From Dimorphilus gyrociliatus (taxonomy: Eukaryota > Annelida > Polychaeta > Dinophilidae), in the NCBI GenBank assembly GCA_904063045.1, contig CAJFCJ010000002.1:2351891-2415890 (forward strand): 64,000 bases of DNA, given 5' to 3'. Made by a program: the position numbers and the translations under genes. Below are positions 12,505-26,400 of this stretch, in pieces. A model generated the notes under the pieces. It saw only the letters and a program-made list of their open reading frames with translations. It did no database searches and had not been told where the DNA came from. The stretch's first letter is position 1. Every line of letters starts with the position of its first letter.

Positions 12505-13092
12505 TCAAATTTCAACTTGAATGTGTCGCTCTGTTAGCCCCATTTCCGTTTCTTGTTCCGTCACTGATGGGTTTTCCTTTAGTGGAGGATCTATTGAGTC
12601 ATCCGTTGAATTTGGAGTTATTAAATAATCTGGAGGGATTCTGAAACTATTGTGATTTGCAACACATCTTAGAATTAGAGCAGCTGTTAGAGCTAGACAA
12701 AGTATCCCTATTATAACTAAGGGAGTTACGACAGTTAAAGGCTGTGAATTAGACGGAGTTTCGGCTTTCAACTTTACTTTTCCAACAACAGAAGTATCTT
12801 TAGGATGTAATAATTCATTCACTCCAGATTTTGAAATTATATTTGAACCATTTCCAATCGTTTCATTTATCATTTGAGAACTTTGATTGTTATATACTTT
12901 CCAGGATGAATTAGTAATTGTTTCATTTTGATTATGTAAGTTTAAATTATCTTTTGAAGAAGGAGAAGGAGAAGAAGGAACAGAAGAAGAAGAAAAAGAA
13001 GAGGAAGAAGAAGAGGAGGAGGAGGAGGAGGAAGAAAAGCTAATTAAACATCCATAGAAAAAGATGAAATAAATTCTTCCTGCAGGAAACAT
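12505..13092 (-). CDS. Orphan poly-Ser type I membrane protein
   Basis: No homologue recognised. A single uninterrupted 195-residue frame: hydrophobic N-terminus (FIFFYGCLISF) suitable as a signal peptide, then about 17 nearly continuous serines and a Ser/Pro stretch. An Asn-rich ectodomain follows with five N-glycosylation sequons (NET, NSS, NQS, NET, NGS), a transmembrane segment (LVIIGILCLALTAALIL, about residues 124-144), and a roughly 50-residue acidic tail. The serines come from a GAA/GAG/GGA-rich purine tract on the plus strand (about 12953-13035), so repeat expansion may have built that part. It starts only 93 bp downstream of the TRAF6-like stop on the same strand and could be a separate gene or a readthrough product. 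The organised signal-sequon-TM layout argues against chance, but without a relative this stays moderate. Confidence 0.5.
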   Translation of the reverse strand: MFPAGRIYFIFFYGCLISFSSSSSSSSSSSSSFSSSSVPSSPSPSSKDNLNLHNQNETITNSSWKVYNNQSSQMINETIGNGSNIISKSGVNELLHPKDTSVVGKVKLKAETPSNSQPLTVVTPLVIIGILCLALTAALILRCVANHNSFRIPPDYLITPNSTDDSIDPPLKENPSVTEQETEMGLTERHIQVEI

Positions 13093-13185
13093 GTTTAATT
13101 TTGTCGTTTCTCTATTTTTATCTTTTTATTTTCTTTCATGAACCTTTTGAATTTTCAAAATAAAAATATCAGTAAATAGATGATA

Positions 13186-14653
13186 TCATTCCTCAACGAC
13201 ATTTATTCTAAGGATCATTACGTCATTCTTTACATACAGAGGTTGTGTCTCCTTTGATTTTAAATATTCAAGCGGAAGAAATTCAATGTAGCCGAATCCT
13301 TTATGGTTCCTTTCAGCGGTTGGTCTTTGAAATGCTGAGATGTTTACTCTCGATTTTAGAGTTTCATTGATATCTTGCTGTCGATTATTCTGGTCTATAA
13401 GAGTTATATTTATCATACCCTTTGTTTGGCATATCCACAATGAACTATTTCATCTTTCTTATATACATTCGCAATAAAGATTTAATTGTTTGTTTGTTGT
13501 AAATAAAGCTAAAATTGTAGATATTCCAAACTTTAAATGGCCATGATAATGCATCATCAAATTCTCCTTGAACCAAATGAATGAAAACTGACATATATTT
13601 ATCCACCGAAGAATCTACGCCATTTAAATTTAGCCTTATACACATTCTATATCCTGTTGGAGTAGAATAGAAAGCAGGACTATGAACGGCTTGGGCTTTC
13701 CCACTTATTGCGTCTTTTCTTAATTTATCAAACTGTGATATTTTCCATATAAATGGCGAGATTTCAATACAATTAGGCATACTGTTGACCGATAATTTAT
13801 CAATTAACTCTTGTTGCCTATGAACAATACTTTCTAATTGCTTAATTCTATCCTCCAAAGAAACGATAATAGGAGATAGATAGTTCATCTTTTTAATACA
13901 TTCCAATTTATGACTATCGTATTCATTTAGATTAATTAAGCTTTTACAAATCTCGCATTCGACGTCCCGATTCAGGCATTTATTTTTCAAATGATCTGTG
14001 TAAGATTTGACAGAAACGAACAGTGAGCACTTCCGGCATTCTCGATGGGCATATGGACACGATCTTGAATGTTCCTATTAAAAGAAGAGATACATTTGAT
14101 AACAGAGTTTCTGGTTTATTTTAACAGATAAGACAATATTTACTGAGTGAGATAGTAATGGAAAAGTTTTCTTGCATCCGTATTTCTTAAATGAGCAATA
14201 TATATGTAATTGAGCATGAATTTCTCTTCTAGCAAAATTATCAATGAATAGCTTTTCACTTGTTATGTCTTCTTTACATACTGGGCACTTTCTCTTTGAT
14301 TCCCCCCTATAAAATGTTACAGTATTCGTTTTCTTTGTATTACACTAGCTTATGGCTAATAAAATGATTAATTCTCTTAAAAATGCCTTCAATATTACTT
14401 TAAACAATTGAATGATGCGTCTAGAGAGAAATTATTTTAATAAATTGAGTTTTACTTACTGAATCCATTTTGTTATGCATATCTTACAGAAACGATGACC
14501 GCAAATTGTCTGTGCTGGAATTTTAAGTACCATAAGACAAATTGGACAAATGAATTTATCATCTGGTCTCTGAGTAAAAATATTCAAGTCAAATCCACCT
14601 TCGTCACTTGCCTCATTATCTTCACTAATAGCATTTATCCTTAGAGACTTCAT
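13186..14653 (-). CDS. TRAF6: TRAF6-like RING/TRAF-domain E3 ligase
   Basis: TRAF6 makes K63 ubiquitin chains downstream of Toll/IL-1 and TNF receptors. Four exons on the minus strand: 14460-14653, 14144-14306, 13532-14074, 13186-13419, total 377 residues. The RING begins FICPICLMVLKIPAQ, continues CGHRFCKICI, and is completed across the splice by KCPVC; ICLM and the following DNFARREI are typical of TRAF6. TRAF-type zinc fingers come next (CPYAHRECRKCS, CEICKSLINLNEYDSH). A short coiled coil (SLEDRIKQLESIVHRQQELI) leads into the MATH/TRAF-C domain: ISPFIWKI, TPTGYRMCIRLNLNG, LIDQNN, SAFQRP. The last intron (13420-13531) is placed so WPFK joins GMINITLIDQNN, matching family spacing; an open frame runs into that intron. 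The ligand-binding TRAF-C core is complete. The coiled coil is shorter than in vertebrates. Confidence 0.9.
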
Positions 14654-16114
14654 ATCATTTGTTATTCCAAAATTTGATGTATACTATATAGAATATATAA
14701 AACTTTCTTTCCTATATGTTAGAGTTTCTCTCTCGGGATAAGAGATCTATCTTCAGAAGCGTAATATTCTCCTCTGATAAATAATAAGAGAGAAATAGAA
14801 GCTTATTAAAAAAAAAAGCTTCCTCTTTCCGTAGCAGCTATTGGAAACTGCAATATCTATTTTTAGCTAATATACATACTATATACATATATAATATAAA
14901 AGATACAAGGTCAACAAAAGAAAATATTAGACTATATATTTAAACAATTAGGGAATATTTCCCTCTTCTCTGTTCCTTTAAGTTGTTATTAACAATTTTT
15001 ATTAATGTAATATCACATCTTACTACGAAATTTCAAGGATATAAATAAACAATTGATACTATTGACTCGTGTAAATAGAATAGTTTGTTGACAGTTTTCA
15101 GATTAAATTGGTAGGGTAAAATTGTCAAAATGGACAGGAAATAAAACTTATTCGCGTTATTATTTTAAGACTAGCTATTGTACAACTCGAAAACAAAATA
15201 TTACAATAATCTATTATCGTAACATAGTGCTGACATCTTGCGTTGACTAGTTTTATCATATTTTATGTTGAAAAAAAGTTTTAATCTTATCATTTCGTGA
15301 GTTTGTTCATAAGCCTATATATTTGTATATATTATGTATTATTCAGAGTTTATATATCTTAAATGTTTCAATAAAATTTCACACTTTTACGACAAGAAAA
15401 ACAGCTTAAAGATCAAAAAAATTTGAACTAGATTTTCTTTTTAAAGCTCTGTAAACATTGTTAAAAAGCCTAATTGGCGATAGTGACTAAAGCTATTTTT
15501 AAGCTTTTCATAATTGTTCATAATATAAGATTATTCTTCTTAAATTACTTAACAGAAGAAAAGGTTTTCTCTTACGTGAAAAGTATAATAATTATACAAT
15601 AATTGTAATATCAGACTTACCACACGAATATTACAGGAAGTTCTCTAGTAAAATATACTTTTTTGATATTACTATATTATCGCTCATGTTTTAATAAAAT
15701 TTATTATCTATTTAAAAATGATAAAATATTCGAGTAATTTTTTAAATAACGTAATAATTAAATATTATTCGATAGCAAGGAAAATGAATATTTAGGATAA
15801 AAGTAATAAAATTTTGTATAGAAAGATAGATATTTACTATTTAGAGAGGAAATCTAAATGCTAGAATAGAACTTGTATTTGTATACGTTCATTCAAGTTT
15901 CTTCTATCTTCCTAAACATTCAGGCATTTGAAACTCTTTTGTCGTACTTAAAAGTGTGAAAATTGTAAAATTTTAATTGTTTACCTGATCTATACAGATT
16001 TACAATTATTTACAAAATACTATAGATATTTTATCTATTCAACATATCGATTGTTTGTTGTTTTTTTTTTAAAAAAAACAAAAAGAAACTATTTTTATAA
16101 AAAGAAAAAAGGTA
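14654..16114. other. Intergenic, divergent TRAF6 / EGF receptor
   Basis: About 1.45 kb, strongly AT-rich. No ORF, RNA gene or repeat family recognised. It separates divergent genes, so it holds both promoters. Confidence 0.5.
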
Positions 16115-19100
16115 ATGCATCTTTTACTGACAAAAGTCGCCTTCTTTACAAGTGCTATAACAATAATTACTGGTAAGTACGAATGTTATTTCAATTGAAT
16201 ATTATACAAGAATTTGTCGTGTTAATTCATAATTTACAGCCCAATGTATAGTAAATTCAAAGTTCACAAATAATAATTGGTTTACGCATTACGAAAAGTT
16301 TACACCATGGATATGGAAATTCTCAGCGGAGAAAATCGGATGGATATCGCCAGGAAAAATAGGTAACTATTATTAAACACATAGAGCGAAATTTAAATAC
16401 CTATTGCATTCAATTTATTGGTATCTACATCTATTGTAAAAATAACAAATATTAGTATGTTTACTAGTATATATTAATATATATAAACATACTGCGAAAA
16501 TGTTGTTACGTAATATCTATAGGTACGTAGGTTACTTTGTAGTGACTATCGTCCGTTTCATATATTCTATTAGATTGAACTGTAGTTCATTTCCATTTAA
16601 TCTAAATGTGCTATACACTCGACAGACGATTCGGTGTATATAGAGAATAAAGGCTCACAGCTAGACGGAATTGTTATGAAGTGAAGCGAACTTTATAGAG
16701 TGAATCTTTCGCAATAATTACGTTTTTTTTTCTTTTATTTCTTTTAGTTTAAAGGTGATAAAATATAGGTCACTTTAAACACCTTTCAACGATTTTTTAA
16801 TACCTAGAAAGAGGTTGAAAAAGAAAGTATACAAATTATAAATGAATTACGGATAATTTCTTTATGATTTCTTGTTTACTAAGATACCGAGACGTGTCAA
16901 AGAATAACGCAGTTATATCTATATCTATATACTTTTTTATTATATAGTATTATAAAAAAACCACATAAATAATCTTCTTTTCCCTTTTTCAATTTTCTAC
17001 CAGAATATACATGCAAATCGGTAACTTACTTGAACGGTAATGAATACGTCATTACAGCCGAGAGTGGAGGAAGTTTGGTCTGTGTTAAAGCCATTTCTTC
17101 TATCGACAGCTCACCATTCCTTTACAGACTTTCTTACATACGTAAATAAAATAGGTTTATTAATTAATTAATTATCTAAGTAAATACTGCTTTATAATTA
17201 TTAGAGAAAACTTCTTCAAAAACCATATGTACTGCATATGAACCAGAATATAACGCAGTTGAAGTTCGATGGTTTATTCCATGTATGATTTTTAAATTAT
17301 TGACAAACTAATAGATCTAATGATTTTTCCTAAATCCCTACCATATATCTATATGTATATAGATAGTATAGATAACAAGATAGATATGACAAAGACAATT
17401 AGGTGCCCAATTCCAGTTGGACCTTATCAATTTACTTTTAAATTATCGGACGAAAATGTTTTCTGTCAAAACGATAAAAGTTCTACAGCTTTAATAAACG
17501 CGGATGGTACTATATCAATTTCAAGTTGTATTGGTCTGGCAAGCGATGGATATCACGAATACAGTAGGAGCATAATATATCAAATATAATCGGTTGTTTT
17601 ATCAATTAATTTCGTTTTCTTTTTGAAGAAAAACCGTATATAAGTGGCTATAAGCTTAGCTGCTTATCGTCCATGCCGGGCAAATGGGTTAATTCCGACG
17701 ACAAAGGGCAAGTACTCTTACTAGGGACAACCAGCGGTGCTGATCAGCCTAGGTTCTATTGTGCTGTAAGTGAATTAACAAATTAACAACTTGAATAAAA
17801 CGCTGTATTACAATTACCATAGAGATACAAATATACATCAGGAATTCATCATTTATCACTAAACATAGCTATAATAGAACAAGCAGAATGTAAGGAAGAT
17901 CAAGATTATTTGAGTGCTGAAACTGAGAATTCTATTGGATTCTTATTTATTGGTCTGTAGAAATTATTAAAAGAGAAATTAATCATTTATCTATAATAAT
18001 ATTTATTATACAGCTCCTGATTCGCCTTGCGATTTGAATACTTGCAAAAATGGGGGAACTTGTATTCCCAACGGTAAACTATACAGTTGCCAATGTCCAA
18101 CTAGCTTTAACGGAGAAAATTGCGAATTCGGTTAATATTTTTATCATTTGATTGTTTGAATAGCATGATATTTTTCATCGAAGAAAAGAAGAAAAACAGA
18201 GAATCGTTTCTAATAATAATTGAATAACAGGAAATGCTGTTTGTAACCCGAATCCCTGTAAAAATGGAGGAAAATGCATAGTTAAAGTAGACGATTATTC
18301 TTGCGAATGCCAATACGGTTATTCATCAAAAAATTGCGAAACACGTAAGTTTATATCTTCTTTTGTTATATAATATTCTTATTAGTGAAATTATAAACGT
18401 ACTTGTATTTATTTATATAGAAAATACTATACTCTCTTTATCCTAAAATATGGATAGTATATCTTAAAAAATCTAGTGTTATTTATAGATTAAACTTAGC
18501 TAATAAAGTTACCTTACATTAACTTGGTCATATTTTTGTTTTATTATAACAAACAATTCAGCCCCTTCCGTTTGCCAGAACATAAATTGTAATAATGGAG
18601 GTATTTGTATGCCAACTTCCAATGGAGGATATACTTGTAAATGTCCCGTTGGATATCAGGGAGATTCTTGTCGCCAACGTAATTAGTCACTACCGCATTG
18701 CTTTGTTTTTAATATAATTCACAATCTAACTAATCACAGCCGTTTGTAATCCATCACCGTGCTTAAATAACGGCATCTGTGAGGTAGCCGATAGTACTCT
18801 AGGCTACTATTGTCGCTGTACGCAATCATTTACTGGATCGAGATGCCAAGAAAGTCCGTTTAGTTTTTCTTACTTTTTTTTATATTTTTTCATTTAATTT
18901 AAATATTCAAGTTGAAAAAATTGAAAACTTTATTCATTTTGTTGTTTTTTGTTTTTTAATAAAAAAAAGACATAGGCATATGTGAAAACAATAAATGTCA
19001 AGCAGGAGGAACTTGTCAGGTTGAACCGGATAATTCGTATAGCTGTAAATGCCGTACCGATAGAGGTGGAAGCCTATGCGAATTTCGTAAGATTCAATAA

Positions 19101-22100
19101 GAATTATAACAATAAATTATAAAAAAAAACACACCTGTTATACCTTTTCTTTACATGTAGCTCTTGAAATCTATCCTTTGAAATTAATGAGAATCGATAA
19201 ATGGTGGGAGAAATATGAAATAATAAATAACGTATGGTACGATAATATACTGGAGTATAATACTTATTCAAAATCTTCATTTACTGAACCTAACAGGAAA
19301 AAAATAGGTCAGATTTGTTACATATTCCTTTTATTTTCTTTTTTTTTTAAAGAAAAAAACTCTTATTTTGTTTTCTCTTTCCTTTATTATTTATTGTTAA
19401 TAGCAACGAAACAGCTAATTTCAAAGCATTCAGTAAATGATAAAGAAATGTATTTTATCGAATTAAATTCTATAACAAAGCATAAAGAATGCATTAGAAT
19501 TATTAATTTGGATAATATGTCTTTGGTTTGGAAATATACTCTATTTGGTAAAATATGAGAATATAATATTATCGATATAATAAAGTATTAATTAACTTAT
19601 TCTTAACAGGAGTTCCCAATGCTTTCGCATACCAATGCCCCAATTATATGACCTCTACGGACTCTTTTACCTTACAAATATCATGTAAACATTATCAAGA
19701 TTAGACAAATCTCATTGCATTTCCTAATTTTATATATATATATATATATTTTTATTATTAGATCCGATGCCCGTCATAGCCAGTTCAACTTGCCCCCTCA
19801 CGGAAGGAACGTACGCAACAATAGTGTCGTATAATGGAGCGTCTAACTATTGTCGACAAGATTCGTCTAGTACAACTATAATTAAAGGGAATAAAATAAC
19901 ATTCAACACCTGCCTTACAAATAATCCTTATAAGGAACCGTTCAAGCAGACGTTAATTTGTTTAGAGAAATGGCCGAGATCATACATTCATTCTGCTACC
20001 AATGATTGGGGAGATTTCATTCTTCTAGGTTATTTAGACGAAACGACTAGCAGATGGTTTTACTATTGCACGGTATTATCAGAGATTATTCGCTATTTGC
20101 TTCCAAATAGTAATTGTATAACTCCTGTTTCTCTAATAGAGATATAAAGAAACGTCAACTCAAATCCAAATGTCATTAAACGTGGAAGATGATAAAGAAG
20201 TTACATGTAGAAAAAATTCATTATTCTCGACATCTTCAACCAATTATGTCAATTTTGCCTTAGATAGTTTAGTGGTTTTTTTCTGTTGTTTTGTTTTTAT
20301 GATCTCTTATCACTTAAACTTTTTTCTTTATTCCGTAAAAAAATAGAACCCCAAACTTCAACGGAAGCTCCATCTATATCTTGCATATCCAATGAGAAAA
20401 TTTGTGAAAATAGCGGAACTTGCATAAGAAAGGACGGAAAACCAGTTTGTGTATGTTTAGACGGTTTTGATGGAGATAATTGTGAAATAAGTAAATATTT
20501 GTATTCTATTATAGTTGTTTTAGACAATTCTTTTAAATACTCTTCTTATTAAGCTTTGGAGATGGGAAGTTGTACTAATGCCTGTAATCCAGCCGGCGTT
20601 CAAAATTGTGAGACGAAAGGAGCGTATTTTAGATGTTACTGTAAGGAGAATTACACAGGCATTCTATGTGAAAAGGAACTATTAACTGGAAGATGCTCAT
20701 CTGTGAATGAATGCAACAAGCAGACAAGTGTCAGATGTAATCAAGTTGATTACGAAAAATCGTTTTACAATTGTGAATGTTTGGGATCATACGGTGGAAG
20801 TCGATGCGAACATTGTACGCTAATTAGCTAATTGATTAATTAATTAATTAACCAATATTTATGTTAATTTATTCAGATATGTTAGAAGGTGAATGCAAAG
20901 ATACAGCATGCCATAAAGATACCACTGAAAAGTGTATGCAAGTTTGGGGGAATAAACACTATTGCGTTTGCAAAACTGGTTATGGAAATAGCCTATGTCA
21001 ACACGGTATCATTTTTTTATTATTCATCTGTTAACATTTAAATAAAGAATCAGTAAAAAAAATATATATGAGATAAGAATCTATTTGACTTTTCTAAAGT
21101 TACATTACCTTTTACTATCTACAACCTCTTTCTCCTCTTCATTCAGAAGTTATCAACGGAGGCAATTGTACTAAACACGAATGCCTTTCAAAGTCGACAA
21201 CGAGTTGTTTAGAACATTCTATCAACAATTATTATAGATGTCAGTGTGCTGTTCCATATACTGGAAAGTATTGTGAAAAAGGTAGACTCTCTTTTCTACA
21301 AATGTTTGTTTACCTTCAATTAGGTTTTAAATATAGAATGTGTCAATCATTCTTTTCGTCTTTTAAACAACTTGAATATATAGATATTGATATTAATATT
21401 TAATGCTTAACACAGAATTGGTTAAAGGAAATTGTACAGAGTCGAAATGCGACCAAACTAACACTGAAAATTGCGAGCAGCAACAATCAAGCGAAAATTA
21501 TCAATACTACTGCAAATGTAAAGATGGTTACGCGGGTAAATTTTGTACTGCAAGTAAGTTTTTACAATTTTAATATAAAGATAACTTATTAATTCAATGA
21601 TAATTAATCATATTTTATCATTTAAATTTAGCTTTAGTCACTGGAAAGTGTTTAGGTAGCAACCAATGTATCTCAGATAATACTATTCAATGTGTAAATC
21701 ACCTACAAAATTCTTTCTTCTGCGACTGCAAATCTGGATGGATCGGTAGAAACTGTTCGGAATTCGTTGGAGGTTAATTTCTATAATATTATTAAGCAAA
21801 ATATGTTTTAAACAGTATTACACATTACAAATTAGAGCCTCTTTTATATTTTTCTTTTTTATACAGAGTTATGCTCTCCTTCTCCATGCCTTAACAAAGG
21901 AGTTTGTATCCAAAAGGGTGGCGACTTCGAGTGCAAATGTAACACAAAGTATAAAGGTTCTACTTGCTCAGAACCGGTTGAGATTGAGGAAGATGATACC
22001 TCTATTTTGGAGGGCAGGAGTTTAGTGCTTGTCATTGTTCTTTGTGCTGTTTTGGTATTTGTTATTATTGCTATTGTGGCAATAGCTTTCATCATCAAAA

Positions 22101-22318
22101 GACAAAGAGAGAATAACAAGGCCAGATTAAGGTTGACAAGTCGTCTGGCATCACAGGAAAACATTGAAAATCGGAACAATCACGGGTCCGTATCTTCGTC
22201 CGCTTCGAAATGGTATCCAGACTATAAATCTGCCGACGCCGGCACCGGTAGTTTAAGAAGTCAATCTAGCGTCGTATACGACGCTCAGACGATTAATCAA
22301 AACATTAACGAACTATGA
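16115..22318 (+). CDS. Type I receptor: duplicated Cys-rich module plus EGF repeats
   Basis: 24 exons, 1208 residues, one continuous frame by phase: 16115-16172, 16240-16362, 17004-17141, 17205-17282, 17384-17563, 17629-17765, 17823-17952, 18014-18130, 18231-18344, 18562-18678, 18740-18853, 18970-19086, 19161-19307, 19404-19547, 19610-19684, 19762-20072, 20140-20266, 20347-20490, 20554-20814, 20877-21005, 21147-21281, 21416-21553, 21632-21772, 21867-22318. Signal peptide (residues 1-20), module A (about 21-281), EGF 1-5 (to 474), module B (about 475-742), EGF 6, six variant EGF repeats (790-1058), final EGF, transmembrane helix (1109-1134), 74-residue cytoplasmic tail. The modules share blocks CPIPVGPYQF / CPLTEGTYAT, W(V/I)-rich centre, and FYCARYK / FYYCTRYK before the first EGF; they recall uncharacterised invertebrate DUF7042-7045 proteins, but this is from memory. 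Nearly all EGF exons are phase 1-1, as in exon shuffling. Likely a cell-surface adhesion or signalling receptor; ligand unknown. Confidence 0.82.
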
Positions 22319-23425
22319 ATTAATATGTCAATATTCTAAAATAGTTTGTTTAATACACATTGCAGATCTGAAGGAAAACGTCACAAAGATAGGTGAGCAT
22401 TTAATTGGAAAACATAGCTGTATATCTATTAATAATAATAAAAAAGACGAATTAATAAAATAAACCAAACCTTTGCTTTTTTTGACATTCTAAAACAAAG
22501 CAAACAGCAAAATAAATAAATAAAAAAACTTTTAAAGCTTCTATAACAAGTTATACTTTAATTTTTTTTCCTATCTTCTTCTATTTTGTTTAATATTTTG
22601 TTAATAAAGAATTATTCCAAATATCTAAGCATCAATCTATCTTTAGTTAACGTGTTTTTTCTCTAAAAAGTATGATTTTTTTTTTAAAAAAAAAAATTTA
22701 ACTATAATATTTATTTAATATCGTAACAAATGCACTATTATTTAGTTTCAGGAATAACGGCTATAGCCTACTAAATATGTCGCAATTTTTATAAGAAACA
22801 AAACTAAAACACAAAAACAAAGCACGTTATTGTTTATATATATACCACAAAAAAAAACACTTTTTAATGATGTTGACTATTGACTATTAAGAAAATTGTT
22901 GAATCAAATTTGCAGATTTTACAAGTTATCTTTGGATTCTACTGATTTGTAAGTCTCTCTTTATCTTTCCAAACTTTTGAAAAGTAAAGTTTTGTAATAG
23001 AGATAATAAATGAAGCTTTCTGTTTATTTGTTTTCTTCCAATTCTCTTCTTTTGCATGTTCTCTTTTATTATTATTATTAAAACACGAATAATTTATTTA
23101 AATAGAGCATTAAAATAATGTTATTCTTCCTTCTTTTCGGTTTATTAGTTATCTTTATCGCTTTCATTGCAATCCCTAAATTAGGACAGTTTAACGGCAC
23201 ATTTTTAGGATATTGCATAGAATTAGTTATTTTTGGAACAGTTTAATGATAATCCTAGTTGAAAAATATGTATTTAAATGGAAAACATTGTTCTAACTAG
23301 TCTTATGACTAATTTGACAAAAAAACCTCATCGTTATCGTATTACGTCACATGTTCGTACAAACAAAACCCAATGTACGAAAATAAAGTAAGTCACATGA
23401 GATATATTTTTGGAGAGTTTATAAA
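22319..23425. other. Intergenic, EGF receptor to AOS-LOX-like gene
   Basis: AT-rich, about 1.1 kb. It holds the receptor's 3' untranslated region and the next gene's promoter. A 42-residue hydrophobic frame at 23118-23246 is not supported as a gene. Confidence 0.5.
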
Positions 23426-26400
23426 TTGATGATAAAGAGAATTGGTACTTTAAACAAGTTAATGTCACGAAAGATGAATCCATTCTGTGATAATCAAGTA
23501 TGGCGAAATATGTCAAAAAGAATATGGAATAATGAAAAAAATAAGGAGGAATGGGATGATAAATTTCGGAAGGATGTTCAAGTAAAGACCTTCCAAATTA
23601 AAATTACTCATATTTTTATTTTTTCTTTTCTTCTCCTAGTCGTTAATAAGTTTCATAGAGAAAACGAATAAAAGAGATTCCGGTTCATTTTGGACAAAAT
23701 TAACGCTCCGTTTAACTAGATTGAAGATGGATATCATTTATAATATAATGAAATCAGAGAAAAGATTGAACGCTTGCGGTGGTACTGGATTTCTAACGAT
23801 TGTAAATCATTTAAATTTTACTGCAAATTCATTTTTTAGGTATTTAATTATTATTATTATACTGCAAAATATTCAAGGTTAATAATAGAAGCTTGGTTTT
23901 ATTTTTTTTTTTGCAGGAGTGGTAAATGCTTCAAAGTAATTCTCCGACACGCAAATTTTAAGGAACAGGACGATGCTAGCCTGGACACTCGTGTTGCTTG
24001 TCTTCGTCTAGACGATGAAGAAGGACAACGTCTAGATCTAATCTTAACAACAGGAAGAGCACCTCTATTCTGGAATGCATTAGATCTGGAAAAACTATTA
24101 AAATCAGTTGAAAATGATGAACATTCAATGAAAAGGTGGCTCTTTGAAAGACCTTTAAAGTAGGCATTGCTTCAATAATGCTGTCTTTCGTTCATACTCC
24201 TTTCGTTAACAGTTTATTTAATACATTGGAAAGCGTAAGAGGTGATATGAACTCATATTTTGATCAACAATACTTCAGCAATTGCTTATATGAAGTTGAA
24301 AGCGATTTTGGGGAATATACACCTTGCGCTTTAAGGTTGATACCTGCTGACGGAACGCAACAATCCGGTCTTCCATCGGAACTGGATCAAATGAATATTA
24401 CGTATAAATACTCTTGTTATATTATAAAATATTTTATATATTAGTAATAATCTTTATATTTATTCAATAAAAACTATCAAGTAATGTAAAAAGGAGACCT
24501 GGAGATAATAGAAAAAAAGACTATCTATGCCAAGAATACAATAGTAGCTTAGATGTTTCCCCTCTTCAATATAGGTTACAAATGCTGTTACTAAATAAAG
24601 TAGAGGAATATATTGAAATAGGTTCGTATAAACTCTTGTTTAACTAGTTTTCTATAAATGTTACATTCTAATTTCAATAGTTGGACTTAAGAAGGTCGAA
24701 AAGACTCGAACTTGGCAAGATTTAGCTATAATTACAATATGCTTTCCAATTTGTAATAATAGCCTTTACGATTTGAAATTTAACTTGGAAAATCATCCAG
24801 AATCGTTTAGGAGACTAGAGGTTAACGACGAAGATGATTTCAATTCACATTCATTCATTTTTCCCGAATTCTTGGGAACAATATCTAAGCCTATTAAAAA
24901 GTAAGAACTAAGAACATCTTATAAAAAGATAATCTTTCAAGATTTATTCATTAAATAGAATTGGTATGAATGAGACAAAAAAGCAAATTTTATCTAAATA
25001 TTCAATATCATTTGAAACTGGTGATTTTCCGGAAGCTGCAACAAATTCCGATGTTTATATATCTTTAACTGGTTAAATATTTTTGAATAATGATCAATCA
25101 AAAGTGATTATAGACAAATCTATTATTAATTCAAACAGGTAAAAGAAAGAAAAGTAACAGATTTTTACTAGAAAATTCAATATTTGAGAATTTTGAATCG
25201 GGAAAAGCTCGTAAATTTTCAATTGAACTCGAAGAAATTGACGATCTTCTTGCAATTGATATTGAATTATGTAAAAATGTCGGAAGTAGAAATTGGTTTT
25301 TGAATAGAGTGATAGTCACAGATGAAAACGGTGAAAATTCAATATTTCCCTGCTTTAGATGGCTTATTCCAGGAGATAATGGTATAACCCTAAGAAACGA
25401 GAGAGGTATTCACAAAAAAAAAGCGTTTTAGATTAATAAGATAACACATTCAAGTGTTATTCTTTTTCTATAGAATGTTTACCTCAATACGAAACAAGCG
25501 TATTCTGTTATCTAAAGAGAAAAGAAGAGTTGGAAAAGACAAGATTACAATTTACATGGCGAAAACAAAATTCATTGCCATCAAGCTTAAATATTTCAAG
25601 GTTTTAATAATTTTACATACTAAAGCATTGTTAATTTATTAAATTAATTAATTAGATACGAAAATCTACCAAGAAATTCAAGATTTCTTAACGATGAATT
25701 ATCACTTAATAAAGAATTTAAAGAATTTCTCTCCAAAACTGATACTTTCGGTCTTAATTCAATAATTAATATATTCGACAGTTGGAATCCACTTACAGAT
25801 TCACTTAAGCTAGCTTCAAGGATTGTTAAAAACAAGTAGATAAAATATAAATCCTCCTGATCTTAGTATCAAAAGGATTAAACATTTAATTTAAGTACTA
25901 TTAAATAATTCCTAAATTAGGGACTTATTGAAAGATTTATGCGAAAAATCTGATTCGGATGAAGAATTTATTCGTCAACTTACATCAGGCCCTTTTTCGA
26001 CTAGAATTCGTGGAATAGATAAACTGCCAAGTTATATAGAAGGTGGAAAGAAAATGTACGAACTTATTGAAAGAAAATTGGACATTTCTGAAGCTTTAAA
26101 AGTAGTTTATGATTCTATTAAATTGAATATTTTAATAGAATTAAATTTTTTGTTTTAGAGAGGCTACATATTCCTAATAAATTATCCAGAAATCGACGGA
26201 CTAATTCGATTAGGTAACACAGAAGTAGAGCCAACCTGTCTTATTCACCTAACAGAAAATGGTAAACTTATGCCATTGGCTATACAAATAAACAAAGTAA
26301 ACCTTTCCTTTTTATTTAATGCCTTTAAGTGATTAATTTATTGCTTAATAATTAGAATTCAAAGACAATCTACACTCCCCTAGATAAACCTGTTGCATGG

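Noticed and set aside
13420-13531. Read-through of the TRAF6-like third exon into VWNIYNFSF...
   Set aside because: Splicing this 112-bp stretch out gives WPFK-GMINITLIDQNN with the exact TRAF-C spacing; the open frame in the intron is accidental.
23118-23246. 42-residue hydrophobic frame
   Set aside because: Short, AT-driven hydrophobicity, no splice partner and no recognised family; chance is likely.
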